The notes under the pieces: model-generated
Told to the model about the DNA's origin: nothing
The model's input: the letters and a program-made list of their open reading frames with translations, nothing else
Database searches by the model: none
Shown here: positions 1-9,243 of the stretch, piece after piece
How the letters are laid out: every line of letters begins with the position of its first letter
How positions within the stretch are numbered: position 1 is the first letter of the stretch
Position numbers and translations under genes: made by a program
Assembly: GCA_041399155.1 (NCBI GenBank)
Contig: JAWKTI010000003.1
Span: forward strand, 682,001-746,000
DNA from: Zavarzinella sp.
GTDB lineage: Bacteria > Planctomycetota > Planctomycetia > Gemmatales > Gemmataceae
Length of the DNA stretch: 64,000 nucleotides
Direction of reading: 5' to 3'

Positions 1-2
1 TT

Positions 3-761
3 TTCCACTTTCCTGATCTGCGTGGACAAAGCATTCGCTTCGGCGACATGATAACAAAGTTGTTATTAACTGATCCGGATGCCGTGAAAGATGGCTGGGT
101 CGTTGTGGAAGATCCGGAAGGTGGCAGCCAGTTTGATGCCGGTGAATGTGGGATGTCGCTGTTGCTGGCAGGCCAGACCTTCAAAAAGGATGAGTGGCTC
201 GCAGCGGGAATCAAAGCAGCCGATTGGTGCCTGAAAGCACCAATGGTGGCGAACTTCAATTACAATTCGTTTTCCGTCAGTTTGCTCTGTGCGGCTTACC
301 AGCACACCAAAAAGCAGGAATACCTGACAGCTGCGACCACGAAGTACCACATTGGGGTGGTTTCTGGCCAACTGTCAAACGGCCGTTGGATTGATCCCCA
401 CAATGCTCGTGCTGTCTATATGACCATCATGGTGCGGTCGCAGCACGATCTGGCCGAATGTCTACCAGATGGGAAGGATCGCGAGATGGTGATTTCTCAG
501 GCAGCCAGCACAATTGCCAGTTTACTGGATGAAGCGGAGAAACTGGGCCCGCCGATCTCCGGAAATACGTTGCAGGAACTGATTCGACACGCACGCTTGA
601 ACAAAAAAGCAGACAAACGCCTGCCCGAAGCCATCAAACGGACGTTGAATGGTGGCTATTTGCGTTGCAATCCGGGTAAAAAGGTGCGTTCTGCGACGCC
701 ACTTCCTGAACTGAGTGCCGCCGCTCTGTATACAGAAGGCGTCGAAAGTAAACAAAAGTAG
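3..761 (+). CDS. C-terminal part of an alpha/alpha-toroid (six-hairpin glycosidase-like) protein, cut by the window edge
   Basis: The reading frame is open from the first bases of the window to the TAG at 759-761, so the gene starts upstream; the first ATG at 48 is probably internal. The visible part is all-helical in character, with repeated paired helices and aromatic clusters (WLAAGIKAADWCL, NFNYNSFSVSLLCAAY, IDPHNARAVYMTIMVRS), as in six-hairpin glycosidases and related alpha/alpha toroids. The catalytic region is not visible, so no reaction can be assigned. The last 40 residues are basic and probably lie outside the fold. The fold assignment is by eye only. Confidence 0.6.
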   Translation, partial: FHFPDLRGQSIRFGDMITKLLLTDPDAVKDGWVVVEDPEGGSQFDAGECGMSLLLAGQTFKKDEWLAAGIKAADWCLKAPMVANFNYNSFSVSLLCAAYQHTKKQEYLTAATTKYHIGVVSGQLSNGRWIDPHNARAVYMTIMVRSQHDLAECLPDGKDREMVISQAASTIASLLDEAEKLGPPISGNTLQELIRHARLNKKADKRLPEAIKRTLNGGYLRCNPGKKVRSATPLPELSAAALYTEGVESKQK

Positions 762-1285
762 ACAAATCGAAAAGTAAAAGCACCTAATCTGTTCAAGATG
801 ACACAATGAACATGGTGTCACAATTCGGAATTTGCCGACGTAAACTCTTTCCAAGTAAGGAGTTTACGCATTTGCAATTGACAACATTTGAAATGGTTAG
901 TAAGATAGTAATGTGATTGTGGGTGAGTTTTATCATCAAATGTTCACACATTGAAGCCAGTTCCTGCGGATGCACGTTAGGATGATGCACCTTCGGGTCG
1001 GGTCGTGCGTTCTTTTTGGTGTGTCAGAATTCTGAAATTGGCGGCATCCTCTGCTGCCCACCTGCGATGGCACTTGTAACTGGTTTTGTATACTATTGTC
1101 AGTTAATCAGTTCAAAAAGTGCAATTGTTCTACAAAAATATCCCCTACCAACATTGATTGGGGACACAGCATGCAGAACAATAACAATGTGCCTCCCGAT
1201 GCACAAGGATCTTTCGGGCTAAGCGTTGTATGGACACATCAAACTAACCTTACACCACGTATTGTGTCGAGTGAGTGCTTGATTT
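762..1285. other. Non-coding gap with two short inverted repeats
   Basis: No convincing gene is seen here. Two inverted repeats follow the upstream gene: TGACAC...GTGTCA at 799-820, and CGTAAACTC...GAGTTTACG at 839-868 with a 12-base loop. The second could act as a weak transcription end, but no T-run follows it. The rest probably carries the promoter of the DUF4912 gene, although no clear -35/-10 pair could be fixed. Confidence 0.4.
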
Positions 1286-2449
1286 ATGACTCTCGATGAA
1301 CTCAAAGCCTCCAGTCGCAAAGATTTGCTTCAATTCGCCCGGGAATTGTCCATTGTGGGCATCAATTCCATGGCTAAGCCCGATCTGATTAAAGCAATCA
1401 GTCGCATTCTGAAAAAAGAACAGCGTGCGAAAGACAAAGAAAAGGCTGCCAAAGCGAAATCTGCAAAAACTGCTGAAGCCAAAGCCGCACGAAACGGCAA
1501 AGCCTCCCACGCGGAACCTGTCAAACCAGTGAAAGTGGTGGAAGAACCAGCACCCACGCGAAAAAAACCTGCCCCAGCCAAAGGCACCCGCGTTGCAACA
1601 CCACCTTCCGCCAACGGCAGCCATTACATGCGGAACAACAATACTCTCGTGGGTGGCCATCCGAAAGATCGTCTGATTGTCATTGTTCGCGATTCCTACT
1701 GGCTGCAGGTCTGTTGGGAGCTTTCCGACCAGTCTCTACAGCGTGCGGAAGCCGCCTTGGGACAGGATTGGCACGGTTCCAAGCCGATTATTCGAGTCTT
1801 CGATGTCAGTGCGAACGACACCACCAGCACCGCAGAAGCAGTGGTGGCCGATGTGAACATTCATGGTGGCTGCAATACCTGGTACATCGAAGTCCAGAAC
1901 CCACCCAAATCGTATCGGGCAGATATTGGCTACATTTCCAAACGTGGCCAGTTTTACGCCTTGGTGCGTTCCAACGTGGTCAACACACCAAAACCTGGTG
2001 CGGTGGAAGGGTTGGACGATGCCTGGGCCGATATTGACGCCAAACAGGCCGACCGATTGTATACGCTGACCAGCACCGATGAATCGTCGCCGGGTGATAA
2101 TCAACTGCTGAAGGAATTCTTCGAAGAACGCCTGAAACGCCCGATGTCTGCTCCCACCATTTCGACACCGTCTGCAATTCGCGATCGCAAGTTCTTTTTC
2201 CAACTGGATGCGGAACTGATTGTATTCGGCAGCACCGTACCGGGATCGAATGTGACCATTCAAGGCGAGCCGATCAAACTTCGTCCGAATGGCACCTTCA
2301 TGATGCGGTACAGTTTCCCCGATGGTCGCCAGATTTTACCTGCCACCGCTGAAACGATGGATGGTATGGAAGAACGTCGGATTGTGCTGGCTGTCGAACG
2401 GAATACAAAGGAACTGGGAGCCCTTGCCCAGGATACCGCAGATAATTAA
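1286..2449 (+). CDS. DUF4912 domain protein with Rho-N/SAP-like N-terminus
   Basis: The 387-residue protein has three parts. Residues 1-42 resemble a Rho N-terminal or SAP-like nucleic-acid-binding helix set (LDELKASSRKDLLQFAREL, then KPDLIKAISRIL). Residues 43-115 are a Lys/Ala/Pro-rich linker. Residues from about 127 to 235 match the DUF4912 pattern (DRLIVIVRDSYWLQVCWEL, GCNTWYIEV, SYRADIGYI, FYALVRSN). The C-terminal part repeats a beta-rich segment with a RDRKFFFQLDAELIVFGSTVPGS motif typical of longer DUF4912 proteins. Its molecular role is unknown; nucleic-acid binding is inferred only from the N-terminus. It is monocistronic, ended by the terminator at 2484-2507. Confidence 0.85.
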   Translation: MTLDELKASSRKDLLQFARELSIVGINSMAKPDLIKAISRILKKEQRAKDKEKAAKAKSAKTAEAKAARNGKASHAEPVKPVKVVEEPAPTRKKPAPAKGTRVATPPSANGSHYMRNNNTLVGGHPKDRLIVIVRDSYWLQVCWELSDQSLQRAEAALGQDWHGSKPIIRVFDVSANDTTSTAEAVVADVNIHGGCNTWYIEVQNPPKSYRADIGYISKRGQFYALVRSNVVNTPKPGAVEGLDDAWADIDAKQADRLYTLTSTDESSPGDNQLLKEFFEERLKRPMSAPTISTPSAIRDRKFFFQLDAELIVFGSTVPGSNVTIQGEPIKLRPNGTFMMRYSFPDGRQILPATAETMDGMEERRIVLAVERNTKELGALAQDTADN

Positions 2450-2483
2450 TTCTCGAACATACTTTTGCATTTGTTTTGCATCG

Positions 2484-2507
2484 AGCCGAGTTAATCTCGG
2501 CTTTTTT
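2484..2507 (+). terminator. Rho-independent terminator after the DUF4912 gene
   Basis: A perfect stem GCCGAG/CTCGGC with a 5-base loop (TTAAT) is followed directly by six T residues. It sits 35 bases after the stop codon of the upstream gene. Confidence 0.85.
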
Positions 2508-2693
2508 CATATCCCATACTTCAATCCGCCTTTCGAAACAGTGACAAACTTCAAATCACTGGCACACCAGGGCCTCATTAAACACACTTTTTCTTGTCCC
2601 CAAATTTTGTCACCGGGTAGTAACACTAAGAAATTTGACCGTGGGGAATAAGATAGTGCGGGTAGCTCTCCAATACAATCAAGGATCGGCACC

Positions 2694-4232
2694 ATGAGTA
2701 TCATCGGCATCGACCTGGGCACCACCTACTGTGCGGTGGCCACACTGGATGATCGAGGGCAGGCAACCTCTTTGCCCAACCACGATGGTGAAATGCTGAC
2801 CCCTTCGGCTGTGATGCTGGTGGATTCCACCAAAGCAGTGGTGGGACAGGCCGCACTTGACGTGGGCCTCGAACAGCCAGACCGGGTGGCCACTCTGATC
2901 AAACGCCGCATGGGTTACGATTCTTTCCCGCACGCAGTGGCTGGCCGCGTTTTTCGTCCCGAAACTCTCTCCGCAATTATCCTGCGAAAGCTGATGCTCG
3001 ATGCGTCTGCCCGCATCGGCCCGGTGCAACAGTGCGTCATTACCGTGCCTGCTTATTTTGACGATACCCGACGCAAAGCCACCAAAGACGCGGGCCAGAT
3101 TGCCGGTCTGGAAGTGCTGGATATCCTCGACGAACCTTCCGCCGCCGCCCTGAGTTACTCCTTTCAGCACCGCGAACAGGAGTTAAAACTCCCACAGACG
3201 GTGCTCGTTTACGATCTAGGTGGGGGAACCTTTGACGTGACGATTGTCCGTCTGACACCCAAAAAGTTCCACGTGCTGGCCATCAAAGGCGATGTCCAGC
3301 TTGGTGGGCGGGATTGGGACCATAAAGTGGTGGAACATGCCGCTCGGCTGTTTCGCGAAAAGTTCGATGAAGACCCACTGAGCGATCCCCAGGCCACGAA
3401 CATGCTGTATGCGGCAGCAGAGCGGGCAAAACGCACGCTCAGCAAGCTCGACCAGGCCACCATCACCTGCAATCACGCAGGCCGAAAATTGACGGTAACC
3501 CTTACGCGGCAAGAGTTTGAGGCGTTAACCAGCGAACTGCTGACACGCACGCGGCTTTCGGTAATGGCTGCCATTCGCGATGCGGGAATGCAGTGGCACC
3601 AGATCGACCGTGTCCTGATGGTGGGTGGCTCCACGCACATGCCTTCGACCAAAAAAATGTTGCTGGATCTCAGTGGCAAAATGCCTGATCAGTCGCTGGC
3701 TGTCAGCGAAGTAGTTGCCCGTGGTGCCGCACTGCACGCGGGTATTCTGCAGGCCAAAAATGCTGCCCGCAACGCACCCCAGGTGACGTCCCGTAGTCCT
3801 CTGCAGGACATTGTGGAAATCCGTGTCAATGCCCACGGCCTGGGCATCGAGGTGCGGAAAGATGAAGAACGCCTGAACGATCAATTGATCCCACGGAACA
3901 GTCAACTGCCCGCCTCTGCCACGCGGGTGTATTACACAGTATCACCAAATCAGTCCCGCGTTCGTGTGCGGGTGCTGCAAGGCGATGCCGTGCAGGCCGA
4001 AGGGTGCATTCCGGTAGGGGAATGCTGGATTCAGGGCTTACCAGAAGCCCTGCCAAAGGGTTCCCCCATTCAGGTGAAGTGCTCCGTGGGCGAAAATGGG
4101 ATTATTGAAGTCACCGCACTGGATATGACCAGTGGCAGGTCCGCACGTGCCGAACTGGTGCGAAGTTCTGGCTTATCGGCCGATCAACTGGCCACAGAAA
4201 GCGAATTTGTACAGAATCTGGTCATCGAATAG
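2694..4232 (+). CDS. Hsp70-family chaperone (DnaK-like, short C-terminus)
   Basis: An ATP-dependent chaperone-type protein of the cytoplasm. Visible Hsp70 signatures are the phosphate-1 loop GIDLGTTYCAV (residues 5-15), the connect motif DEPSAAALSY (147-156), phosphate-2 VYDLGGGTFDV (172-182) and the adenosine motif VLMVGGSTHMP near 305-315. A beta-type substrate-binding domain follows from about 375 to 500. At 512 residues it is much shorter than DnaK (about 640) and lacks the helical lid and the EEVD-like tail, as in HscC-like and other specialised Hsp70s. No dnaJ or grpE lies beside it, so it is probably an accessory Hsp70 rather than the housekeeping dnaK. An AGGA-type ribosome site precedes the ATG. 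Confidence 0.9.
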   Translation: MSIIGIDLGTTYCAVATLDDRGQATSLPNHDGEMLTPSAVMLVDSTKAVVGQAALDVGLEQPDRVATLIKRRMGYDSFPHAVAGRVFRPETLSAIILRKLMLDASARIGPVQQCVITVPAYFDDTRRKATKDAGQIAGLEVLDILDEPSAAALSYSFQHREQELKLPQTVLVYDLGGGTFDVTIVRLTPKKFHVLAIKGDVQLGGRDWDHKVVEHAARLFREKFDEDPLSDPQATNMLYAAAERAKRTLSKLDQATITCNHAGRKLTVTLTRQEFEALTSELLTRTRLSVMAAIRDAGMQWHQIDRVLMVGGSTHMPSTKKMLLDLSGKMPDQSLAVSEVVARGAALHAGILQAKNAARNAPQVTSRSPLQDIVEIRVNAHGLGIEVRKDEERLNDQLIPRNSQLPASATRVYYTVSPNQSRVRVRVLQGDAVQAEGCIPVGECWIQGLPEALPKGSPIQVKCSVGENGIIEVTALDMTSGRSARAELVRSSGLSADQLATESEFVQNLVIE

Positions 4233-4249
4233 AGAAAATGAGTGAGATC

Positions 4250-4462
4250 TTAATGAGTTTTCGACTGTTGGTGCGGCACTGGCACCCGAAGACGCCTGTT
4301 AGAATGACGGAAATAGCACGCACTGAGACAGATCGAGATCAGCAGAACGATCAAACCAATTTCCAGATCAAAAGCAAATGCCAGCACCGTTCCTGATGCG
4401 AGGAACAGCACTGTCACTAGAAAAATGAAAATCCGCTCAGAATTCATCGGCTCGCCACACAT
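4250..4462 (-). CDS. Small membrane protein (two predicted TM helices)
   Basis: A 70-residue ORF (65 if it starts at the internal Met at 4447) with two hydrophobic segments, IFIFLVTVLFLASGTVLAF and IGLIVLLISICLSACYF, and a basic tail (RHSNRRLRVP). It lies 51 bases downstream of the large GspK-like gene on the same strand and could be the last gene of the pilus cluster. No ribosome site is obvious for either start, so it may be spurious. No family is recognised. Confidence 0.4.
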   Translation of the reverse strand: MCGEPMNSERIFIFLVTVLFLASGTVLAFAFDLEIGLIVLLISICLSACYFRHSNRRLRVPVPHQQSKTH

Positions 4463-4513
4463 AAATTATGGAAAAGTGGGCGAGCAAGTAACAGCACCAG
4501 GAATTAATGAGAA

Positions 4514-7500
4514 TTACTTAATCTGTTCGACCACAGGCACCACCGGACGATAGGTGGGGGAAGAATAGTTGAAGTTCTTCTGCGGCCCAGGGTTACCGGG
4601 AATCACTTCATCACCAGCAGGGATGACCCTTTGAATGATGATGGAACAGCCACGGTGGTGGGTTTGGTTTAACTGTACGGTGATTTCCCCACGTCCCGCA
4701 GTGGCGTTGTAATTAACACTCTGCACCACGGCGGTTTCGGATTTCGGATTTCGGCCGGTGATGGTACTGAATGTGCCATCAATAAATCCGAACTGTGGTT
4801 CATAATCGACCATCACCCGGCTGCCGATCTGTAATTGCCAGGGTTGGTTGTCATATTCGCCGTAAAGCGATGTCCCATTCAAACCCATCGCTGGAATGGC
4901 AAGAGTGTACGTACCCGGACCGTCTGGTTCTGGCCCAGCAGCAAGCACCGGATTCCCATTGAAAGCAACTGGCTCGAAGGAGAAATTCGCCGACGAGGGT
5001 GATGCCACCGAAGTATTGGTGGTGGTTCTGGTCAGGCGGGTGCGGTCAACGATCGAGAAGAACTTGTGCCGCACATTGCTGCCATCATCAATGCCCAGTT
5101 CGCGACCTAACCGTGGGCGGTTCGCATCGGAATAGGGTCCATCGTTTTCTACTTCAAAATACCCCACGGTGGCCCACACCGCAAAGGTATTGCTGCGGGT
5201 AGTGAAGTTGTTCATGATTGTCTGCAGCATTTCGTACTTGGCGTAAGAATCCGGTGCAGCAGGATCGTAGAAATGCCCACCAAAGATCGTGCGATCAACA
5301 CCCATCCCCTGGGGATATTGGGCATCGGTAGAAGGAGCCGCAATCGGAGACATGGAACCGAAAATCGGCCGATCCTGACCTTGAACAAACTTCAGCGGAT
5401 TCCCACCCCAGCGGTTCTGGTTCAGGCGAGCCCATGCCACATCAACGGCGGCCGCATCGTAACGGAAGCCACCACGGTTGGCTGCTGAAGTTCCTGAATT
5501 GTTACTGAGTCGTCGTCCGGTTGCCGCTTCAAAGATCCGTTTGTTATAAACGGTGTTGATGTTGATTTTGCCGGGAACTCGCCCGCCGTCACCCACACCA
5601 TGAATCCTGCTGGGTGGGGCAAACAGATCCATTGCACGGTACAGGCGGGTACCATTATCAAACCAGGGGGCCTGATAATTCCACCGCACCGGGTAAGGTG
5701 GTGCAGCCGGCACCTGGAAGTAGTTGTGGGTCAACAATGTCGGGCTGACAGCAGAAACATGCACCAGTTCAGCCGGACTGGCAGGCACGCGATCCAGATG
5801 CACGCACCAATCGAATGGATATTTCAACGTCTGAGTAGTCGTTGGGTCTGCAGGATCTTCCAGGTTATGGCGACGGAAGGTATTGTTGGCCCAATCCATT
5901 AACGGAGCAGCCATTCCATTTAAGGTGGCTGGTCGCTGACGGAAACTATCGTTGAATTCTAATCGAGCATCATAGGGCTGACGACGACCGAATGAGAATG
6001 TTTGCTCCCAAGGAGTAGCAGGATTTCCGCCGTTTACAGGACCCATATTGTCATGTGTGATGCGACGATTCACCATGCCAGGATCGGTCATTACATAATC
6101 CACCGTGATATATGGATTTGTTGCCGGGTTAAATGGCAAATGCTGATTCATTAAACGGCGTAACACAATGATCGGATAGTCTCTATTGGCTGCAATCGCT
6201 GCAGTATTCGTTGTGGTATTTGAAACCCGATACAAGAGATTATCGCACTTCGCATCTGCTGCCAAACCTGATGCATCTCCAAGATTATCATCAGGACCAG
6301 CAATAAAGAATGCATTTCCAGAAACTGGTGATCCGATATTTGGCGGCACCATTACTGGAGTATTCCCAGGATTGCGAAAATAATTGGTGGAGGTTGTAGG
6401 ATCATAAGGAATATCTTGGGCTACGCCTGAAGAAGCAGGATTACCAGGATCCTGAATACGAGCCATGACAGATGTTGGACGACCAGTGGAATTATTCAGA
6501 TCTCTTAAGGATTCATCAATGGTAACAGCTGCACCTCCATCGGGTCGCATTAATACGATTTGATAAACATCCTGATTGCCATCGTTGAGAATGGCATTCC
6601 CACCATCAGAAAGGTGGCCCAATTCAAACTGATTCTGCGGAGTAAGTGGATTGTGTAATTCAACCCACACTTTCACATCGTGTGCTCGACTTGCGAATGA
6701 AGGACGCCCTTTCGGTGGATTCACAACACCGTTATCAGGATCGGGTGGAACAGAGCCAGGATAGTTGTGATTTCTCAAATAGATGTATGTTTCATTGATT
6801 ACAAGACGATTCAACTCTGTGCCAAAGACATAAGTCGAAGTATCCGCTGGATCAGCAAGAGCGAACGTTGGGTTCGGTACGCGGATATCGCGTGCCCATT
6901 GATAGGGGGTAATGTAGTCATCGTTGTCAATGTAATCGACAATGTTGACTGCAATCTGTGCCAGATAACGCAATGCATTGACTTCATCAGTATTATTCGC
7001 GGACAAGACATCCACGGGTTGACGCATGCCTGTGGCAGCAATCAACGCAATATAAACGTCATCTACTAAACGAATCCGATCAGCCAATGCACGGGCATAT
7101 TGGCCAGCATTGAGATTGGTCTGTGTATATGGCAGATTGCGATCAGTCCGAAAATCAGTTAATGGGCGGTAAAGATCAACCGTGCCAAGCATACTGACCC
7201 ACGATTGGAGGTTATTATTCCAATCTCGTTGAGTTCCACCAGTTGCCGAAAAATCAAATGGTCGTGGTGGTGCTACCGGGAAAGGTTGACCGGCAGGTAA
7301 TGAGTAATCCGGAGGCAAACTACGTGCATACCATGGTGTGCCACCTGGACGTTGTAGATCATTACTGATCGTGGTGGTGTAGAATCTAGGATTACCGAAA
7401 GTATCGTTTTCAAAAGTCCATGGATGCAAACCAGCAGTAAAACTTGTTGCACCTGTACTCATCGATCCGGCAAAGGAATTCAATGCCAACGTGGCAACAT

Positions 7501-9094
7501 CCGATTGGTTGTAGAAATCGGGATCGAGCTCCTGAAAACGTCGATTTAAGAAATATAGCTCTTGTGCACCAAACGATCGCATAATTGTTGGAAATGCATC
7601 GGTCCGACCCAGTTTTGAAGACAGGTAAGGGTTATAGAGAGACGGATGTCGAACTCGCTCGTTGCCAGTTCCATTGTGATATCGGTTATTCGGATCATAA
7701 GTACCAGGCCCCGATTGTGGAGGCCCCCAGATGGCGAACTGGTCAAATCGACCAGCAGCACTCGCAGGCGGCGCCCACTTAGTAGCAGCCACATTTTGAC
7801 TCAACGGCACACCATCAAAATCGACTGGGGCATAAAAATGTGGCAGACTACCACTGCTGGGTGATGGGACAGTAGAATCATCTGCATAGGTAGTATAATT
7901 CTTCTGGTTAGGTCCACCAGTCGGATCCGTTGTGGGGGTAATATAACCATAACGGCCACTAACGGTACTGGAAGTGTTGCCTCGAAGCAGCAAAGATACC
8001 TGCCCTGAATCGCCACTGGTAGCTGTACCTCGACCGAGCACAGCCGACATATCCACTTCCCAAGGCCCCCATCCCTGATTCATGCCCACAACTGTAGAGC
8101 CAGAAGAAGCATAACGCATGTTGGCAGAAGTATTCAGATTGATACGGCCATCAAGATCAGCAATCAAAAATGCAACCAGTGGTTTATATTTCTTTCCACG
8201 CCAGGTGCGTACGGGTAAGTCCAGATCCATCCAGAGACTATCCAGTTGTCTGCCAATCGCCTTGTTTTCAAGATTTTCGACATCACCGTAATAAGTCACA
8301 CCATTCACCACACTCGCTTGAGGAAGTGGAAAGCGAGGATGTTCTTGTGGGCGTGGGCGCAAGATTGATAATCGACCTTGGGCGTTTGTCCAGTTTAAGT
8401 TTCCAGGATTCAATGCCCATGGATCTGCTTGTGTTGGAGCGCCAAACATCCATGGACGATGGTACGATGGCATTATTACCTGACCAGTTAGCCAGTCGAT
8501 CGCTGCCAGGTAAACGTTGTTTTCGTCAGGGTAAGTATAATTAGGATTATGGGGCCAATATTGTCCGGTCATAGGTGCTGCCGGCGACAAACGAGCCGTA
8601 CCTGGATATTCCGGATCTCGCAATGTTGGGGTCGTTGTGTTACCATCCCATGTGTAATTAATCATGTTGAAATCAGGAGATGTGCGGTTGCGACCAATAC
8701 CAGCATAAGGTGTTAATCCGGCGTTCGGATCGATCGTACTGGGATCAGTCATTTTCATTCCGTACATCGCTCGAGCCAGACTGTGGCCACGAATGCCCAC
8801 GTAGACACCTGAAGCATCGTTGGGGGCATCGTAGACTACGTAGCCGAGTGCTGTATTGAAAATATCGCCCGGATTTGGTGGGGCTTCGTCGCCTGCACCC
8901 AGTCTGGACGTTGGCCGAACACCGGTATGACCGCCGTAGGCAGCCTCGCGGTGAATTTTGGCACTTTCAGAATAGTTCTGAGAGGATAGAAGAAAGGTTA
9001 AGCCCACCACAAAGAACAGGGCAATAAAGACCACCACGATGACCGTGATGGTACCACGTCGCGAACGCGCTTGCAAAAGTGAATTGTGTAACAT
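4514..9094 (-). CDS. Very large GspK/PilX-like pilus assembly protein
   Basis: A 1526-residue protein with a short basic N-terminus (ARSRRGTITV) and one hydrophobic helix at about residues 15-37, the layout of pseudopilin-like minor pilins. Inside are motifs reminiscent of GspK: GRINLNT near 320 and GKININT in the last third, and AVNIVDYIDNDDYITPYQW in the middle. GspK is usually about 300-350 residues, so this is several times larger; the extra length is Pro/Asn/Gly/Thr-rich and probably extracellular. It follows the four GspJ-, I-, H- and G-like genes in the expected tip-complex order (H-I-J-K), which supports a pilus-tip or pseudopilus-tip role. The exact family is inferred from context and these motifs. 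Confidence 0.75.
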   Translation of the reverse strand: MLHNSLLQARSRRGTITVIVVVFIALFFVVGLTFLLSSQNYSESAKIHREAAYGGHTGVRPTSRLGAGDEAPPNPGDIFNTALGYVVYDAPNDASGVYVGIRGHSLARAMYGMKMTDPSTIDPNAGLTPYAGIGRNRTSPDFNMINYTWDGNTTTPTLRDPEYPGTARLSPAAPMTGQYWPHNPNYTYPDENNVYLAAIDWLTGQVIMPSYHRPWMFGAPTQADPWALNPGNLNWTNAQGRLSILRPRPQEHPRFPLPQASVVNGVTYYGDVENLENKAIGRQLDSLWMDLDLPVRTWRGKKYKPLVAFLIADLDGRINLNTSANMRYASSGSTVVGMNQGWGPWEVDMSAVLGRGTATSGDSGQVSLLLRGNTSSTVSGRYGYITPTTDPTGGPNQKNYTTYADDSTVPSPSSGSLPHFYAPVDFDGVPLSQNVAATKWAPPASAAGRFDQFAIWGPPQSGPGTYDPNNRYHNGTGNERVRHPSLYNPYLSSKLGRTDAFPTIMRSFGAQELYFLNRRFQELDPDFYNQSDVATLALNSFAGSMSTGATSFTAGLHPWTFENDTFGNPRFYTTTISNDLQRPGGTPWYARSLPPDYSLPAGQPFPVAPPRPFDFSATGGTQRDWNNNLQSWVSMLGTVDLYRPLTDFRTDRNLPYTQTNLNAGQYARALADRIRLVDDVYIALIAATGMRQPVDVLSANNTDEVNALRYLAQIAVNIVDYIDNDDYITPYQWARDIRVPNPTFALADPADTSTYVFGTELNRLVINETYIYLRNHNYPGSVPPDPDNGVVNPPKGRPSFASRAHDVKVWVELHNPLTPQNQFELGHLSDGGNAILNDGNQDVYQIVLMRPDGGAAVTIDESLRDLNNSTGRPTSVMARIQDPGNPASSGVAQDIPYDPTTSTNYFRNPGNTPVMVPPNIGSPVSGNAFFIAGPDDNLGDASGLAADAKCDNLLYRVSNTTTNTAAIAANRDYPIIVLRRLMNQHLPFNPATNPYITVDYVMTDPGMVNRRITHDNMGPVNGGNPATPWEQTFSFGRRQPYDARLEFNDSFRQRPATLNGMAAPLMDWANNTFRRHNLEDPADPTTTQTLKYPFDWCVHLDRVPASPAELVHVSAVSPTLLTHNYFQVPAAPPYPVRWNYQAPWFDNGTRLYRAMDLFAPPSRIHGVGDGGRVPGKININTVYNKRIFEAATGRRLSNNSGTSAANRGGFRYDAAAVDVAWARLNQNRWGGNPLKFVQGQDRPIFGSMSPIAAPSTDAQYPQGMGVDRTIFGGHFYDPAAPDSYAKYEMLQTIMNNFTTRSNTFAVWATVGYFEVENDGPYSDANRPRLGRELGIDDGSNVRHKFFSIVDRTRLTRTTTNTSVASPSSANFSFEPVAFNGNPVLAAGPEPDGPGTYTLAIPAMGLNGTSLYGEYDNQPWQLQIGSRVMVDYEPQFGFIDGTFSTITGRNPKSETAVVQSVNYNATAGRGEITVQLNQTHHRGCSIIIQRVIPAGDEVIPGNPGPQKNFNYSSPTYRPVVPVVEQIK

Positions 9095-9243
9095 GTATCA
9101 TACTCCATCGGGCAATTTTAATGTTCTATCTTGTATCGTTTGTTGCTGGGCAGTTGGCCTGAACTCACCCAAGCATTGTTATCTGTCCTGTGCGGGCTTG
9201 AGCCCCTCTTGTTCGCTTCCATCCTAGTGGAACAGATTCCCAA

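Noticed and set aside
2485..2693. Possible CIRCE-type heat-shock operator before the Hsp70 gene
   Set aside because: No TTAGCACTC...GAGTGCTAA inverted repeat is present.
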